Origin: Heterotrichella gracilis
Taxonomy: Eukaryota; Sar; Xanthophyceae; Tribonematales; Xanthonemataceae
Length of the DNA: 51,174 bases
Direction: 5' to 3'
Assembly (NCBI GenBank): GCA_032358255.1
Contig: JAULBX010026208.1
Coordinates: forward strand, 1-51,174
In this document: in pieces, positions 1 through 11,651 of the stretch
Layout: each line of letters opens with the position of its first letter
Numbering within the stretch: the first letter of the stretch is position 1
Translations under genes and position numbers: made by a program
The notes under the pieces: model-generated
Seen by the model: only the letters and a program-made list of their open reading frames with translations
What the model was told of the DNA's origin: nothing
Databases searched by the model: none

Positions 1-82
1 CCCAACATCTGCACACACGTATCCACAAGGCCCCCCACCGCCCTTGCCCTGCCCCCCCCACATGTCCCCCCGCCCTCCTCAG

Positions 83-2176
83 GGCGACACCGCGGACCAC
101 ATGGCCCTGCGCACAAGGGTTGTGCAGCACATCGCCGCCAACCCCGACCTGTTCTCCCCTTTTGTGGAGGATGACGAGCCCTTCCCAAAGTACTGCAAGC
201 GCATGGCCAAGGACGGCACATGGGCGGGCCAGATTGAGATGCAGGCTGCTTCCCTGCTGTTCAACTGCAACATCAGGGTGTACCAGGCGGGGCAGCCCTG
301 CTGGACCATCAAGAACTCCCCAGATGTGAGTGGAATGCGGCAAGGGTACAGAGGGGAGGGACTGGCGTGCAGCGTTTTGCATTGTTAGAACGATTATGGC
401 GTCTCACGCGCCACGGGGGTTTCGTGATAAGGTGGCTGAGGCAAGGGTAATGTCATGCAAGGTGTGCATTGCTGCATGCTGATGGCATGCCAGGTGCCTC
501 CTGCTTGCCTCCCTTCCTGCCTGCCTAACCACCATGCGCAATGCCAATACCGCAATACCACACTCGGGGCGAAGTTCAGCAGTCACAACCCTGGCCCGAA
601 AATGGGTCTCCATGCAGCGTTGCTCGCCACACCACGCCAACGATCCTAGAACCTTAAACACCGTGCAAACCTTTGCACCAGTGACCATAACCAACGCACC
701 AAACACCATTGCCCCCTCTGTGCCCTTTTTTTTGGACGATAAGAAAAGCAACACCATGCCCACCGCCACACCAGTGCATCACAGCCTGGTCCCTCCAAAC
801 CCCACCCACCCCTCCTCTGTGGCCCTCGCAGGCCCCGCGCACCCTCCACCTCTCCTACCACGACGGCGAACACTACAACAGCGTACGCCTCGCGGATGAC
901 CGTGGCAGGGGTCCGGCAGAGCCAATCGAGCTAAGCAAAACAGGCGCCGGCAGCAGGGCGGGTGGTTCAGGCGGTGCTGTTGAGCGGTGCTGGTCCCAGC
1001 GGGATGAGCAGCGGGTGATGGAGGGGAGCGGGTGCTTTGAGCTGGTGGCTGTGCGGCAGGCGCTGGGGGGGGCTGGGGGCGATGTGGATCAGGTGGGGTG
1101 GGGAGGTGGTGCACGTGGTGCTTTGAGCAGGAGGATGGGTGCAACTGCTGTGTGGCATTGCATTGGCAAAGATTGGCCATATGCATGTAGGCGCTCGCTG
1201 ATTTTACTTAGGGTGCGCTGCGGTGAGTTGCATTGCATCCAGATAATGTGCATCGCAGCGCTGCGTGGCACCATGCACGCACCTTTGCCCAGCACTTATT
1301 GGTGCCAGGGGCATGTTTGCGCCACCCTGTGCAAATGCAAATATTCCACCCCTGGTGCCGTTTGCATATGACTGCATGCCATGCAATTGGCAGCGCGCAA
1401 TCGTGAGCACGAACTGCGCTTCACACATGTTTGCGTGGGTTTGGCAGGCAATGGAGACTGTCATCGTGCAGATGGCAGGAGCCAGCCATATCCATGAAAG
1501 CAGCTCTCGAGATGCAGCCAATGGCAACATCTTGCCAGGTGGCAACACCGCACATCAATCAGGTGCCAGCTCAGCATCTGATGCACAGGCGGGTCCAGAA
1601 AACAGTGGCGAGAAGCAGGCAGGGTGTGGCAAGGGGGCTATTGATGCACCTGGAGCAAGGGAGAGTAATTCCGGGCAGGACAGAGCCTGCCGCGATCTAA
1701 GCCCTAAGCAAGGGTCATCCAGCGATCTACCCCCTGCAACTTTGACGGCGTCTGAAGAAAGAGGTTCACCTTCTGATGTGCCAGGCAGCTTTAGCTGCTC
1801 ACAACCCCATCAGAATGGGACAGCGCCTCACCAGGAGCACTCCTCACTGCCACCACCACCATCCACTGCCGAATCCGATACGCACATGGCAGCAACTGAG
1901 GACCGCGCGGCATCAGGCAGCAAACCGGGGGCCGGCGGTGATAGAAGAAAGAAAGAGGTGAAGGGAACCCCCGGTGATGGTCCTGGTGGGACGCAGAGAC
2001 AGGGGCGGGCCCCGCCGCGTAACAAGCCATGCCCGTGCGGGTCTGGGCACAAGTACAAGGGGTGCTGCGGGGCGGTGGCGGCGGCCGCGCAGCGCCGGAA
2101 GAGGCAGGGGGCAGAGGGGCGGGGGGGTGCGGAGGTGGGGGAGGTTGCGCACCACCTGGGTGAGCTGTATATCTGA
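83..2176 (+). CDS. OTU deubiquitinase with UBA-like segment and SEC-C motif (5' partial)
   Basis: Model: join(<83..325, 832..1092, 1448..2176); all junctions are phase 0 with GT-AG ends, and the stop is TGA at 2174-2176. The first exon holds the middle of an OTU cysteine-protease domain (cut by FSPFVEDDEPFPKYCKRM, then GTWAGQIEMQAASLLFNCNI). The second supplies the catalytic-His region (SYHDGEHYNSVR) and then a UBA-like stretch (QRVMEGSGCFELVAVRQAL, GGDVDQ) that finishes across the next junction as AMETVIVQM. The last exon is a long Ser/Gln/Gly-rich linker ending in a SEC-C zinc motif, NKPCPCGSGHKYKGCC (about 2022-2070). Plant OTU proteins with a SEC-C motif have this order, and OTUD3 is the animal relative. 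The expected role is removing ubiquitin chains in the cytosol or nucleus. The catalytic DGNC motif lies left of the window, so activity cannot be judged. Family assignment is firm; orthology to one plant OTU is inference. Confidence 0.85.
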
Positions 2177-3255
2177 CCACTTTTCAGAATATCTGGTGGG
2201 CGTTGGGACAAAATTTGAGGATTGTCAGGCATGGGCTTCTTTTATGCTCAGAATGAACTACTATGGCAGTAGTCTGTTGTTCTTCTCGGCTTTTTTTCAG
2301 CATGGGCCTCTATTAACTGCATTTATCATGTCGGAACAGGGCTGCATAGTATTACATAGCAATTGCTACGGGCAAGCGTTGAGGTGATGCAGCATTTTTC
2401 TCACCACATGATGTCTGCTGTAAGATGTTCCAAGGCATTGGGTACGTGGCACGCGCAGTACCAAAGATCCATGTGCACTTGGCCTGCCCTCAGAAGGTCA
2501 CTTATAGCAAAAACCCATGTGCATTTGGCACAGCCCTGAGAAGGTCACTTGTACCGTGCTGAGTGGTGTGGCCCATCATGGGTTGCACAGGTGGTTGCAA
2601 CCAGGCACCTTGTCAAAATGTATCCCAGGCCACACATGTGCACCAGAACACAGGCAACAGTAGTGCACAGCACACAGAAAGCAAAATACCACGTTGGGCT
2701 GGTAGCACGTTGCCATGGTGGCCTGTGAAGAGCTTCCCATCACACTATCAAAATCCTTGGAGTCATTTCCGCACGGCCTGCTACATGGTAGCGTGCCTAT
2801 CAGTTTCAACGTATGCGTGTACCATGCTCTGGATCAGCCAGAGCAGAGTCGTCCCCGAGCAAAGGTATGGTCATGGGGCTTCCAGGTGTGCAGCGTAGGT
2901 GAACCGGTGCGTGCTGACTAATAGGTGGACAAGCCGGCTGGGACATGGAAGCAACGTGCCCCATACAGCTGCCCACATAGAAAAATATCAGATGCACGTG
3001 GCAAGCACCTCTCAGGCCCCTGGAGGCACGGAGCGGTGACACGCCTGGGTGCACATGCATGCAATGCATGCATGCATGTGCATTCTCGGTGTACACATAT
3101 CACCTTCTTGGGGAGTGAAACAATACATAGCAAACGTACCAAATTGAAAAGAATCATCAGTGTCTGTGATTTGGAGAAGCAATTTCCACCCGCGTGGCGC
3201 ATAATACCAGTTACAAACAGGTTGCGGTGTCTGCACGTTTGCCATCCCTGGCGCA
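2177..3255. other. Intergenic: 3' UTR of OTU gene and upstream region of acyltransferase
   Basis: I see no gene here. A chlorophyte-type polyadenylation motif TGTAA lies at 2419-2423, about 240 bp after the OTU stop. There is a short imperfect tandem repeat at about 2465-2550 (two copies of a CATGTGCA-TTGGC unit followed by GAAGGTCACTT). A run of TGCATGCA-type palindromes lies at about 3055-3080. The translations on both strands look random. Confidence 0.5.
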
Positions 3256-4950
3256 ATGGCAGTGCCGCAGGACCTTCTCAAGCCTCTCAATGGCTTACGT
3301 GCCCTGAGCATTTTTGGAGTTATCCAGTGTCACACTTTGTGGCTGTTCTTATTCGCGTTTGACACACTCACGGTGCTGCAGTACCTGGCAAAGCACCCCT
3401 GGCTGAGGACGAGCATCTTCTCTGCCCACCTGGCCATGGACGTCTTTCTGATCCTCACAGGTACCTACTTACGAAAAGTTTGACTTCTTACACCGCCATG
3501 TAGATCTGTTGGAGCTCCTGTTTGCAGTTTAGAAAACGGTTTGTGAGCCAAGCACGCATGTCAATCCCTGGGCTCGTGTATCATCGTGATAGGTTGCAGT
3601 GCTAATGGTCTCCTTACCTGCACTGCACATGCCGCGCAGTGTACCAATCAACAAACAAAGATAAATGCATCGTTTTGAAATAACCCACTTCCAACCACAG
3701 GTTTCCTTGCGGCCTGGCACCTCATCCCCGCCCTACAGCAGGCACCAGACGCAGCCTCCTCCTGGTCAGTGGTGGCCAAGTACTACAGGAACAGGCTGCT
3801 GCGCATAGTGCCACCATACTACCTCGTCTTGGCGGCACTAGCAGTACTCAGGACAGCCTTGGCTCCTTACTGGGCTACCCTCCACCCGCAGCCCTCTCCA
3901 GCAGGCGCGCTACTGGATGCATGCAAGATCTCGCCTGGCTCCTGCTCTCAGCAGTCTCTTGGTGCGACCTGGCTGTTTGCCACCAACCTGCGCCCAGACC
4001 TCAGCTGCTACGTGTGGTACTGGAGCATGGCGGTGCAGCTGCAGTTCAACGCAGTGCTGCCACTGGTGCTCCTGGCACTGCAGCCATGCAGGAGGGGGTT
4101 TGGGCAGCGACTGGCCCTCACTTGCTATGCAACCATGGCGGCATCCCTGGCGTGGCGTCTGGCGGTCGTCTATCGAGAAATGGTGCTCTTCCCACTCCTG
4201 CCATGGCCTGCCCCGCCAGTCTCAGATGCTGATGCTGTGGCGAACAACTTGGCGAGCTACTTTGCCTTCCTCCATGGCTCAATCCTCGCCAGGGCGGGCC
4301 AGCTGGCGTTTGCATGCCTCATGGCCACCCACCTCCGCTGCCAGCTAGCACAAGCCCAGCCTCCTGAAGGGACCAGCCACAAGCCAATCCTCTCATGGAC
4401 AGGGGTGTGCTCTTTCCTGGTGGCAACAACCTGCTTGGCCATTGGATCAGCTAACACAGCCAAGCCTGGCAAAACTGACGTCAACCCAGACCCCACCGTA
4501 CCAAAGGCGCTGCTGGTGTTCATCATTGTGGTCATGTCAGGGATTGCGCTGCCCGGGGCAGCATGCGGCATTGTGTGGTGCACCCTCACCCGCCCAGATC
4601 GATTGTCGGAGGCTGGTGCGAGGCTGATGCTCTCCTACCCCCTGGAAGCTGCCGCCAAATACAGCTATGGAGCGTATGTGGTGCATGCCGTTGCGATAGG
4701 GGCGGTCTGCATTCTGCTGCCAGTGCAGGTGTGGATGAAGCCTGAGAACCCCATCACAGTAGTGGGGTACATGGTGGCCGCGTATGGGGTGTCTCTGGTT
4801 GGAGGGATGGCACTGGAAAGGGCAGCGCAGCGCATGACGGCTGTGCTGGGTTGGTCAAAGTCGCCAGTGGAGATGAAGCCAGTGGCATGGGGTGGCGCGA
4901 ATATTGATGGCACCAAGCCCATTGGCGTGGATCACAGGAAGGAGGACTGA
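3256..4950 (+). CDS. Acyltransferase-3 family multi-pass membrane protein
   Basis: Model: join(3256..3460, 3701..4950), 484 aa, ATG start and TGA stop. The intron splits the codon for Gly in the family motif DVFLILTG-FLAAWHL, and joining restores it exactly. Family hallmarks are visible: an N-terminal LNGLRALSIFGVIQCH with the usual His at about residue 26; AMDVFLILTG; NRLLRIVPPYYLVL (the R-x4-P segment); VWYWSMAVQLQFNAVLPL (equivalent of the SLSVEMQFY motif); and a late YSYGAYVVHAVAI helix. About ten hydrophobic segments are visible. The family includes bacterial O-acyltransferases and the animal NRF-6 proteins; it transfers acyl groups to extracytoplasmic or lumenal acceptors. The substrate cannot be told from sequence. 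Eukaryotic NRF-6 proteins usually carry an N-terminal lumenal domain, which is absent here. Confidence 0.85.
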
Positions 4951-5869
4951 ACTGGGTGCTGCTGGATGGTGCAGGGGAATGACCTGAGAATGGCATTATC
5001 CAACTCCAGACCAGCTGTGCTTCAAAGCGCAGCTGACCGCTGTGATGGAGACCACCATCATTGAATCCCACCATAATTTTAGATGGCCAATATAGTTAGC
5101 CCAGGACTGCGTCGCGACTTCAGACGAATCAGAGGTGGTGCACCGCATGGCATGCGTGGCACGGTGACTGTAGATTATAGCGAATAACTTGAGTAGGAAA
5201 AAATGTTATGTTAAGTACCCTAGGGGAAGGACCAAGGACACTCTGTGCATGGCGCACAGTTGGGCTTCAAGTTGGTACATGGGCTTGGGGCGCAGGGCAA
5301 TGGGTTTGCAGTTGGCAACCTGAGCTGGTCATTAAGTTTCTACTGTAGGGTTTTGCGAGTGTTTCTCAAATTTTAGTGATTCACAGGGCAGGAAAGATCC
5401 TGGGATATGTAGCATTTATAATAGTGACACCTTATGGAATTACCTTATTGTTTTGTTCGTTCAGCAGTCAGATGTCCACATGCAGGAGTCGCAGCGGCTG
5501 CCCCGCGTAGTCTTCTTTGTGGAGGGGGGTCACCGTAGCACATTTCAATGAGGTTCAATGATAATATTACTGCAGTTGGTCAGGGGAGCGTTCAATGGCT
5601 GGCATCTATGGTAGTGCGCACTCAGTGCAGGCTGCGCAATTATTAATAGGACAACCACACTGTGTTTGATCACCTTTTGCAAACTTGAAGTTCTGTGTGC
5701 ACATTGTCAAGCAAATTACCTTGGTAATAATCATTACGTAGGACGTTGAGCCATCTCAAAGTCTGCAAAACTGCTACAGTGCCATAAGCAGGATGTTCCT
5801 GGCTCATAGGAACACGTGTACCGATCTGTCATTGTTGATACCTACAGCTTCTGACTCAGCCTCAGCTTT

Positions 5870-5894
5870 TGAATCATTCCGGCGGAATGATTCA
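5870..5894. repeat. Perfect 25-bp palindrome (12-bp arms, 1-base centre)
   Basis: The left arm TGAATCATTCCG and the right arm CGGAATGATTCA are exact reverse complements around a single G. It lies 49 bp left of a second, longer palindrome. Confidence 0.9.
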
Positions 5895-5943
5895 GCATCG
5901 GGCTTGCCCGGGGCCCTGGTACTAGCTGAGCTGGACCAACAGT

Positions 5944-5998
5944 TGTCTGACATGGCTCTGTAACAGCTTCAGAAGCTGTTACAGAGCCATGTCAGACA
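5944..5998. repeat. Perfect 55-bp palindrome (27-bp arms, 1-base centre)
   Basis: The arm beginning TGTCTGACATGGCTCTG (5944-5970) is exactly the reverse complement of 5972-5998, with a single A at 5971. It is almost loopless, so it would extrude as a cruciform or fold in RNA. No run of T follows, and no gene ends within several hundred bases, so a transcription terminator is unlikely. A foldback or MITE-like remnant, or a recent inverted duplication, fits better. Confidence 0.9.
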
Positions 5999-6649
5999 TC
6001 AGACCTGGTCTATGTGCTGGCCCAGGGGACGCAAGGCATCAGCCAATTACATTGAATGCCACGTGTAATTGTTACACACCCAATCTGCAGTCTGAGACCT
6101 TGGTCAGATGCCCCGGCCGGCGACAGCAAGTTGTCAGAGTATGCACATATACTAACCTACTGAGAGAAAGGTAGGTTTTACAGGTAAAGCCGCTCACGCG
6201 CTCTGGCAGATTGTGCGCCGCAGTGCGCCGCAGCTCAAATTTTGAAATGATTTGCTAGTTTGACTGTCTCTTGACCCCACCGTGGCGGAATATGCAAATA
6301 AACACCCATTGTGCCTATTTATTCGTCCAGTAACGGCATCGGGGTAACAAGCAAGCCCCACGCACGCCATCCCGTGCAGCGCTCTGGCGCACTTCATTGG
6401 CAGCGCAGCTCATCTGACGCGCATGTTGCCCCACACCTTCCCACACCGTTGCTGCACCCGCCCCCGCCAGGCTTGCCCACAAACTTTGCCCCGCTGCCGG
6501 CCCCCGCACGCTCTAGAGAAAATCATGAACCCTACACCTTAGATGCGCGCACAAAAATGCCTTGAATTCGATTGTGGACACATACAGCGCCACGCCTAAA
6601 ACCCCAACCCATCAGCGCGCAACAAACCCCTCAGTCCTGAGCTTGCACC

Positions 6650-9120
6650 CTAGAAGGCCTTGGGCTTGAGCCTGGGCGCGTACAGCGCCACCCCATGCCC
6701 CAGCCACATGGCGTACACAAACTGGAACGCTGCCAGCCCCAGGAGCAGGTAGTTGCGCTTGCTGTCGTTGTCTGCGGGTGGGGCAAGGGGGGGCATGTCA
6801 CGATGGCGTGCACAAGGAGTTGGGGTACGTGTCACCAGGGGCAGGACATATCGCATGAGCCGCACATAGCCATGCATGCTAGGGCGCCATGGGTTGCACC
6901 TTGCAGGTCACGGGGGGTGGTTCACAAATGACCAACGGGTGGGGAACATAGACATGTCACATGGAGTCCATGATGTCCAAGGGGGTACATGAGTGATGGT
7001 GCAGGCAGGGTGCAGCGGATGCACATGGATACGGGTTTAGGGTTGGCGCATGCACACTCACGGTACTGCCTGGCTTCGTGGAACATGATCCGCTTCATGG
7101 TCTGCGTGAGGAACCACGCCATGCACAGGCTCCCGTACACCCACGACACGTAGTACGCCCACTTGCCTGCGCACACCATGCGCACACTCAGCATGCGCAC
7201 CCACCCACCACCAGCATGGCATGGTCCACTCGTCAACCCTAAACCCTAATCCAGGAGGAGTACCCACATGTCGATGCAGCATGGAGTTGCATGCATTGGC
7301 CCTGACTGCCCCGGGGACTTAACAATGTGGGCGCTGGGCTTGCACTGCCACGATGCAACATTTCAACACAGCCAAGCATTGCACTGGCGTATGTACAGCA
7401 GTGCACATCAATGCACTGCCAGCCTGTCACTGCCCAATGTACTGGAATCAGGATGCCCAGGAGGGAGAAATGAGCAATTGGAACGAAGGGAACAACGAGC
7501 CAAGTATGGAAATTATACAGGAATGAGATAGAAACGATGCACTCGTTAAAGCTGCCCAGCATGCGTACCGAATGTGACTGCAATGGCCAGCGAGATGCAC
7601 ACAGGCACAAAGGAGTACCCCGTGTATGCCGCGCTCTCCAGGAAGGGAACCACCCCCGGGATGCCCATCATGTACAGCAGCATCTTGAAGAGCATCAGGT
7701 GCGCAAACCATGCGGCCATTGCCCCCGTCGCCTGCACATAGGAAATTTACTTGAAGAAGCGGTTCTATGTGCGAGGCTACAACCTCCATCCATGGGGTTA
7801 AAACATCCCCATGCATAAGGTTGCAACCCGACACATGAGGCAACATATGGTTTTACACCATGACGCAGCACCAGCGTTTGCTGCAATTTACAGGCTAGGT
7901 GCAAGCACCTCTGCACTCTGTCTACTCAGGTGAAATGACCCTCTTGTAAAGAGCCACAAATCAAACACAAAGGGGCTGAGTCAGGCTTGATGACAGGTGT
8001 GCACGTCAAACCCAAAACCCAAAACCCTAGACAGTGCCGCTGCCGTACCGTGGCATACACCATGTCGGGCTTGAACCGTTTCCCCACCAGGTAGGTGAGC
8101 CCGACCATGATGATGTACGTCCACATCCCAAGGAAAGGGATGTACAGGTCAGGGGCGTTCTTGTCGCGCCTGGGCGGCAGGTAGCGCTGCCCACCAGCAA
8201 TCTGGGGCAAAACACGGGGGGGTTGATTACCATTGCAGACATGAGAGGGGTGCAGCATGGTTGAGGTGACGTCGAAGGAGTTTGCGCAGAGATGTGCAGT
8301 GCTCCTCACCTGTTCTTCCGTTCTCAAGTAGTTCCACTTGAGGTAGGGCGTGAGCAGCATCAACAGCTTGGTGCGCACTGCAACACAACCCCAGGTTGTG
8401 AGTCAGTCACCTCCGCAGAAACCAGGTCACCAAGTGTCACAACCCAGTCTCTGGCAAGCACCGCTTAGGAGGCTACGCACCATACTCGCAAGCAGGGCAC
8501 ACGTGTCACAACCCAGTCTCTGAAAAGCACCGCTTTGGGAGGCTACGCACCGTACTCGCTTGTCACGCTGAAGTGGTATTTGAGTGCAGGGCCCGAGAGG
8601 AAGCCAAAGTTGGACTCTACAAACGCTTGGCCCCGCTGGAAGTACGTCTCGCCCTGCTGCCTCAGCATGTTGGTTGCCAACCCGGCGACGAAGTTGTCCT
8701 GCTGTGCTGGCTGCACCACAGGACGCACGCTGGGTGACTCACCGGTGGTCAATGCTGGTCAACACAATGTGGTGAATTACACCCGTGGGCAGGTGCTACA
8801 GAGGTTGTTCAAAACGCCTCTTGCATGGATCCCACCTGAAGGAAGGCCAGCCCCGGGCCTGCTTGCCCTTGCTGCCCAGGTTGTTGTGGGTACAGGCCGG
8901 GCTGCACAGGTTGCTGAGGGTACAGGCCTGGCTGTTGAGGGTACACCCCTGCAGCGCCTCCATAGCCCTGTTGGACAGGCTGGGGAGCGGCAGGTCCCGG
9001 CTGCTGTGCTGCATGTGGCTGAGGGACGAAGAAGTTTGGCTGAGGGACGAAGCTTGGTTGCCCGGTAGGTTGGGGCACTGGTTGGCCAACACCGGTGAAG
9101 AATGGAGGTGGTTGGTTCAT
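6650..9120 (-). CDS. YIF1: YIF1 family protein (ER/Golgi vesicle transport)
   Basis: Model: complement(join(6650..6771, 7062..7166, 7569..7731, 8049..8201, 8310..8377, 8551..8698, 8836..9120)), 347 aa; every junction keeps frame. The true start is ATG at 9118-9120 (MNQPPPFFTGVGQ); a longer in-frame reading begins only at TTG. The N-terminal ~95 residues are a cytosolic Pro/Gln region with repeated GLYPQQP units. Next comes the YIF1 core: LKYHFSVTSEYVRTKLLMLL, then DKNAPDLYIPFLGMWTYIIM (the family's NAPDLYIP signature), and further helices including MAAWFAHLMLFKMLLYMMG and LAIAVTFGKWAYYVSWVYGS. The last exon ends in a helix with YLLLGLAAFQFVYAMW. YIF1 pairs with YIP1 in COPII/ER-Golgi membranes and Rab recruitment. 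The last helix bears a short extra tail, ALYAPRLKPKAF. Exon 2 has a tandem CAGCAG acceptor (8698 or 8701), adding or dropping one Gln. Confidence 0.88.
8434..8560. repeat. Tandem copy of a YIF1 exon end and splice donor inside the next intron
   Basis: The segment around the donor of the 8551..8698 exon (about 8502-8560) is repeated at about 8434-8489. Both copies carry the AACCCAGTCTCTG element and the GGCTACGCACC-TACTCGC junction. Read on the minus strand, the intronic copy still has GAGTATG followed by an intact GTGCGT donor. Confidence 0.85.
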
Positions 9121-10208
9121 TGCGCTCACTTCTGCTCTCAAGCAGAGTCACGCACAGAGGTAGCCAGTTGTGCACTGGTTAAGCTGGTGGACAGTCCAAG
9201 GGCCTTGCTGTGCTTTGGATTGCAAAGGAGTCAAGAACGGAAGCTTTGCATGCATATAGCCATCACATCGCCTGGAACCAAAGTAGCAGTACCGTCCTGC
9301 GATGATGTTGCGATGTAATAACAAATCTCGACAAAACAAGGTGTTTCGCCTTCGGAAGTGGTCTTCAAAAAGTTTTCCTTCCAAACTGAAAGTGCATTTT
9401 GTTTTTCCGTTTGTTTTGGGGGCTCAGAATGGTTTACCAGGGACTTGGAACGAAGAGCTCCGTCCCCACTGGACCTGCCACCGTTCAAACCGCATCGATG
9501 CTTCCATAAAGGCCGTTGCCAGGCTCACCATTTACTTGTTCCCTTGTAAAACACCCAGTGGCACCTTTTGGCGTGGTGGACCGCGTCCCTTTGACACCAG
9601 CCTGATCTTTGCAACCGGCAACCCATCAGTGCAGCCAGTAGCCACCTGCTCCTTGCAATACAGGCAGTTGCTCGGCGACAGATATCACTCGCCTTGGTTG
9701 TGAGGCCGCCACAGGTAGGTTGAGGGGTTTGCGGGGCTTTGCATCTGCGTGACGTCCGGTTTCATTTCGGGCACGAGTGTCTCTGGGAGTGGATTCGGGG
9801 GTGACATGGGAAAAGCCTACGACGTCACCTACACGGCAAATCATGCTGATCATCCCTCGTTTGAGGTGCTCCTGTGGCAACGCATTGTAGCGTGGTGTCG
9901 TGGTTTACTTATGGGATGGTTATCGTGTCCTTTGTGCGTTGAAAGACGCTGTGGAAGCTTGTTCAATTTCAAACCCTGTCAGAAGATATTTTACTGGTGC
10001 TGAGCCTCTCTGCAGCGTCCACTGCCTTGTATAGGCAACCGCTTGCTTCTCAAGCTAAAACTTGTGCATCACGCGGTGCTGTTGCGTGGTCTTGCCCGTT
10101 TTGCACGCCAGTGGTCGATTGGAAGCTTTTTAGGCCACGTCAACGATGGGCACTGAAAGGTCAGGAACGGTTGCCTCACAAAGCCGTTGCTTCTCTGTCA
10201 CAGGCACC
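9121..10208. other. Divergent intergenic region between YIF1 and the Gly-rich protein gene
   Basis: The region holds the 5' UTR and promoter of YIF1 (leftward) and of the 10209 gene (rightward). I see no coding exon and no clear TATA element. The in-frame ATG at 10146 would extend the downstream protein by 21 residues (MGTERSGTVASQSRCFSVTG...). Confidence 0.45.
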
Positions 10209-11651
10209 ATGGCCCTGCCCATTAACGCTCCTGCAAACCTCCTGGGCACTGCGTCCCAGTTCCTAGGCCAACGAAAGGTCTTGGAGGCGGCATGTGCGTC
10301 CCTGAAGCAACAAAAAACAGGTGGCTTGGGGCTGGCAGTTGCAGCCTGTGCAGTAAGCGACTTCACTGTCCTGGACCTGCAGACGCTGCCCCTGTCTGGA
10401 AGCGCCTCCAGCCCTCCAAGGACCGCCTCAAACTCTTTCACACGGCGAGCAAGCGGCTTGGCACCCGCCTACTGCCTGGTAGGTTCTGCACTGCTACCCG
10501 TAAGCCCTCATGCCTCCTGCATATAGGGTCCTGCACTGCCACCATGTGCTTGGTTTGCTGGTTACACACTCTCAAGCCAACAGTAAGACTAGCAGTCAGC
10601 ACTACATGCCTTCCGCCAGCAAGCCCTGCCCTGGCGTTGCTGAGACCAAACTCACAGGCCTACAACCGTACATACAGGGTCCTGCACTGCATAGGCGGTT
10701 GCTGCCGCCTAACCACAAGGGCACATACACACGGCCTCCTGAGTGTGCTCATCTGCTGTGCAGGCTGCCGGCAAGACTCGCAAGAGGCGCAGGCGAGGAG
10801 GGTTTGGTGGGGGTGATGAAGGGGATGACTTTGGTGGTGGGGACGGGGGCAGCTTTGGCGGCGATGGGTTTGGAGGCGGGTGGAACGGTGGCAGCGGGGA
10901 TGACAGCGAGGGCTTTGACCACAGGGACCTTAGCGATGGGGCCTGGATGTGGAAGGTGCTGTGTGTGAGCTGCCTGCTGCAAACCATGCACTTCATGCTC
11001 TTCCCGGGGGAGCAGAAGCGCCGCCCCGCCAGCGCCTTTGCCAGCCTCACCTTTGCAGTGTACCAAAAGTGCGACGGAAGGTCGCTGCTGGCCTCCTCCG
11101 GCCAATAACGACGCCAATTTCAGGCTCTAGTCCGCCCTGTGTGGGTTCAAACCCTGCTTGCGTGTGGCGCTGTTTGCCGCAGCACTGTACTGTACCCTTT
11201 TGACCAGGTGGGGCACGCTGCCCTTGGGGGTTGCGTGTGTTGCTCTGTACCATACCATGTAGGTGAGCACCCAGGATAGGACGCCCAACTTTCTGTACAA
11301 TAAAGACCTGACCGCTGTTGTAGGGTACATGAAGCGATGACCCATATCTTTGTACGCCTGCACTTGCCTAAATGGATCCAGTATTGCAAGGTTTTATGAG
11401 CAGCTGGTGCCTTCTTGTTTGCCCTGAGCCACCTGCTCCTGTCCGCTTGCATCAACTTCCAATACACTGCTTCTCACTCCAGCTTGGTTCACCCCCTGTG
11501 GAGATTTTTCCTTGTAGAGAGCAGGTCAGCACTTGTACCACCACTAGAGCTGTTGATAGCCAATAGTGGGCACAGCTCCTTTTCCTGTGATAGCGTCTTT
11601 CCAAGTTGTCAGCAGTCCGCATTAATGGATTCGCCTCAAGGGAATGTTTGA
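10209..11651 (+). CDS. Unrecognised membrane protein with plastid-type leader and Gly-rich segment
   Basis: Model: join(10209..10478, 10764..11057, 11124..11262, 11404..11651), about 316 aa. The first two exons are better supported than the last two. The leader (MALPINAPANLLGTASQF ... SGSASSPPRTASNSFTRRAS) is rich in Ser/Ala/Arg, as chloroplast transit peptides are. Exon 2 opens with a basic run (GKTRKRRRRGG), then an acidic Gly-rich low-complexity stretch with FGGG/GDGG repeats, then a hydrophobic helix (WMWKVLCVSCLLQTMHFMLF). Exons 3 and 4 add helices (WVQTLLACGAVC and AGAFLFALSHLLLSACINF). Phases fit: the 11262 donor (GTGAGC) leaves one G, which the exon at 11404 completes. If exons 3-4 are wrong, the protein stops at 11108 (204 aa). 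The C-terminus after about 11524 looks unconserved, and a further intron (donor GTCAGC at 11525) is possible. I recognise no family. Plastid membrane location is inference. Confidence 0.45.

Larger units (their letters stand above)
4951..6649. other. Gene-free interval between acyltransferase and YIF1
   Basis: About 1.7 kb with no convincing coding exon on either strand. It separates the 3' end of the acyltransferase gene (+) from the 3' end of the YIF1 gene (-), so it should hold both 3' UTRs. Its main structures are two perfect inverted repeats at 5870-5894 and 5944-5998, listed separately. The sequence is more AT-rich than the flanking exons. Confidence 0.5.

Noticed and set aside
5944-5998. 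Palindrome as a transcription terminator
   Set aside because: This is nuclear eukaryotic DNA, there is no T-tract, and the nearest gene ends are about 650 bp (YIF1) and 1 kb (acyltransferase) away.
9121-9141. Longer YIF1 start (MRAEVSAMNQ)
   Set aside because: The first codon is TTG, not ATG. The ATG at 9118-9120 is the first real start.
11124-11180. tRNA-like T-arm (GGGTTCAAACCC) near 11140
   Set aside because: No matching acceptor arm, D-arm or A-box upstream, and the segment reads as an in-frame exon of the 10209 gene.
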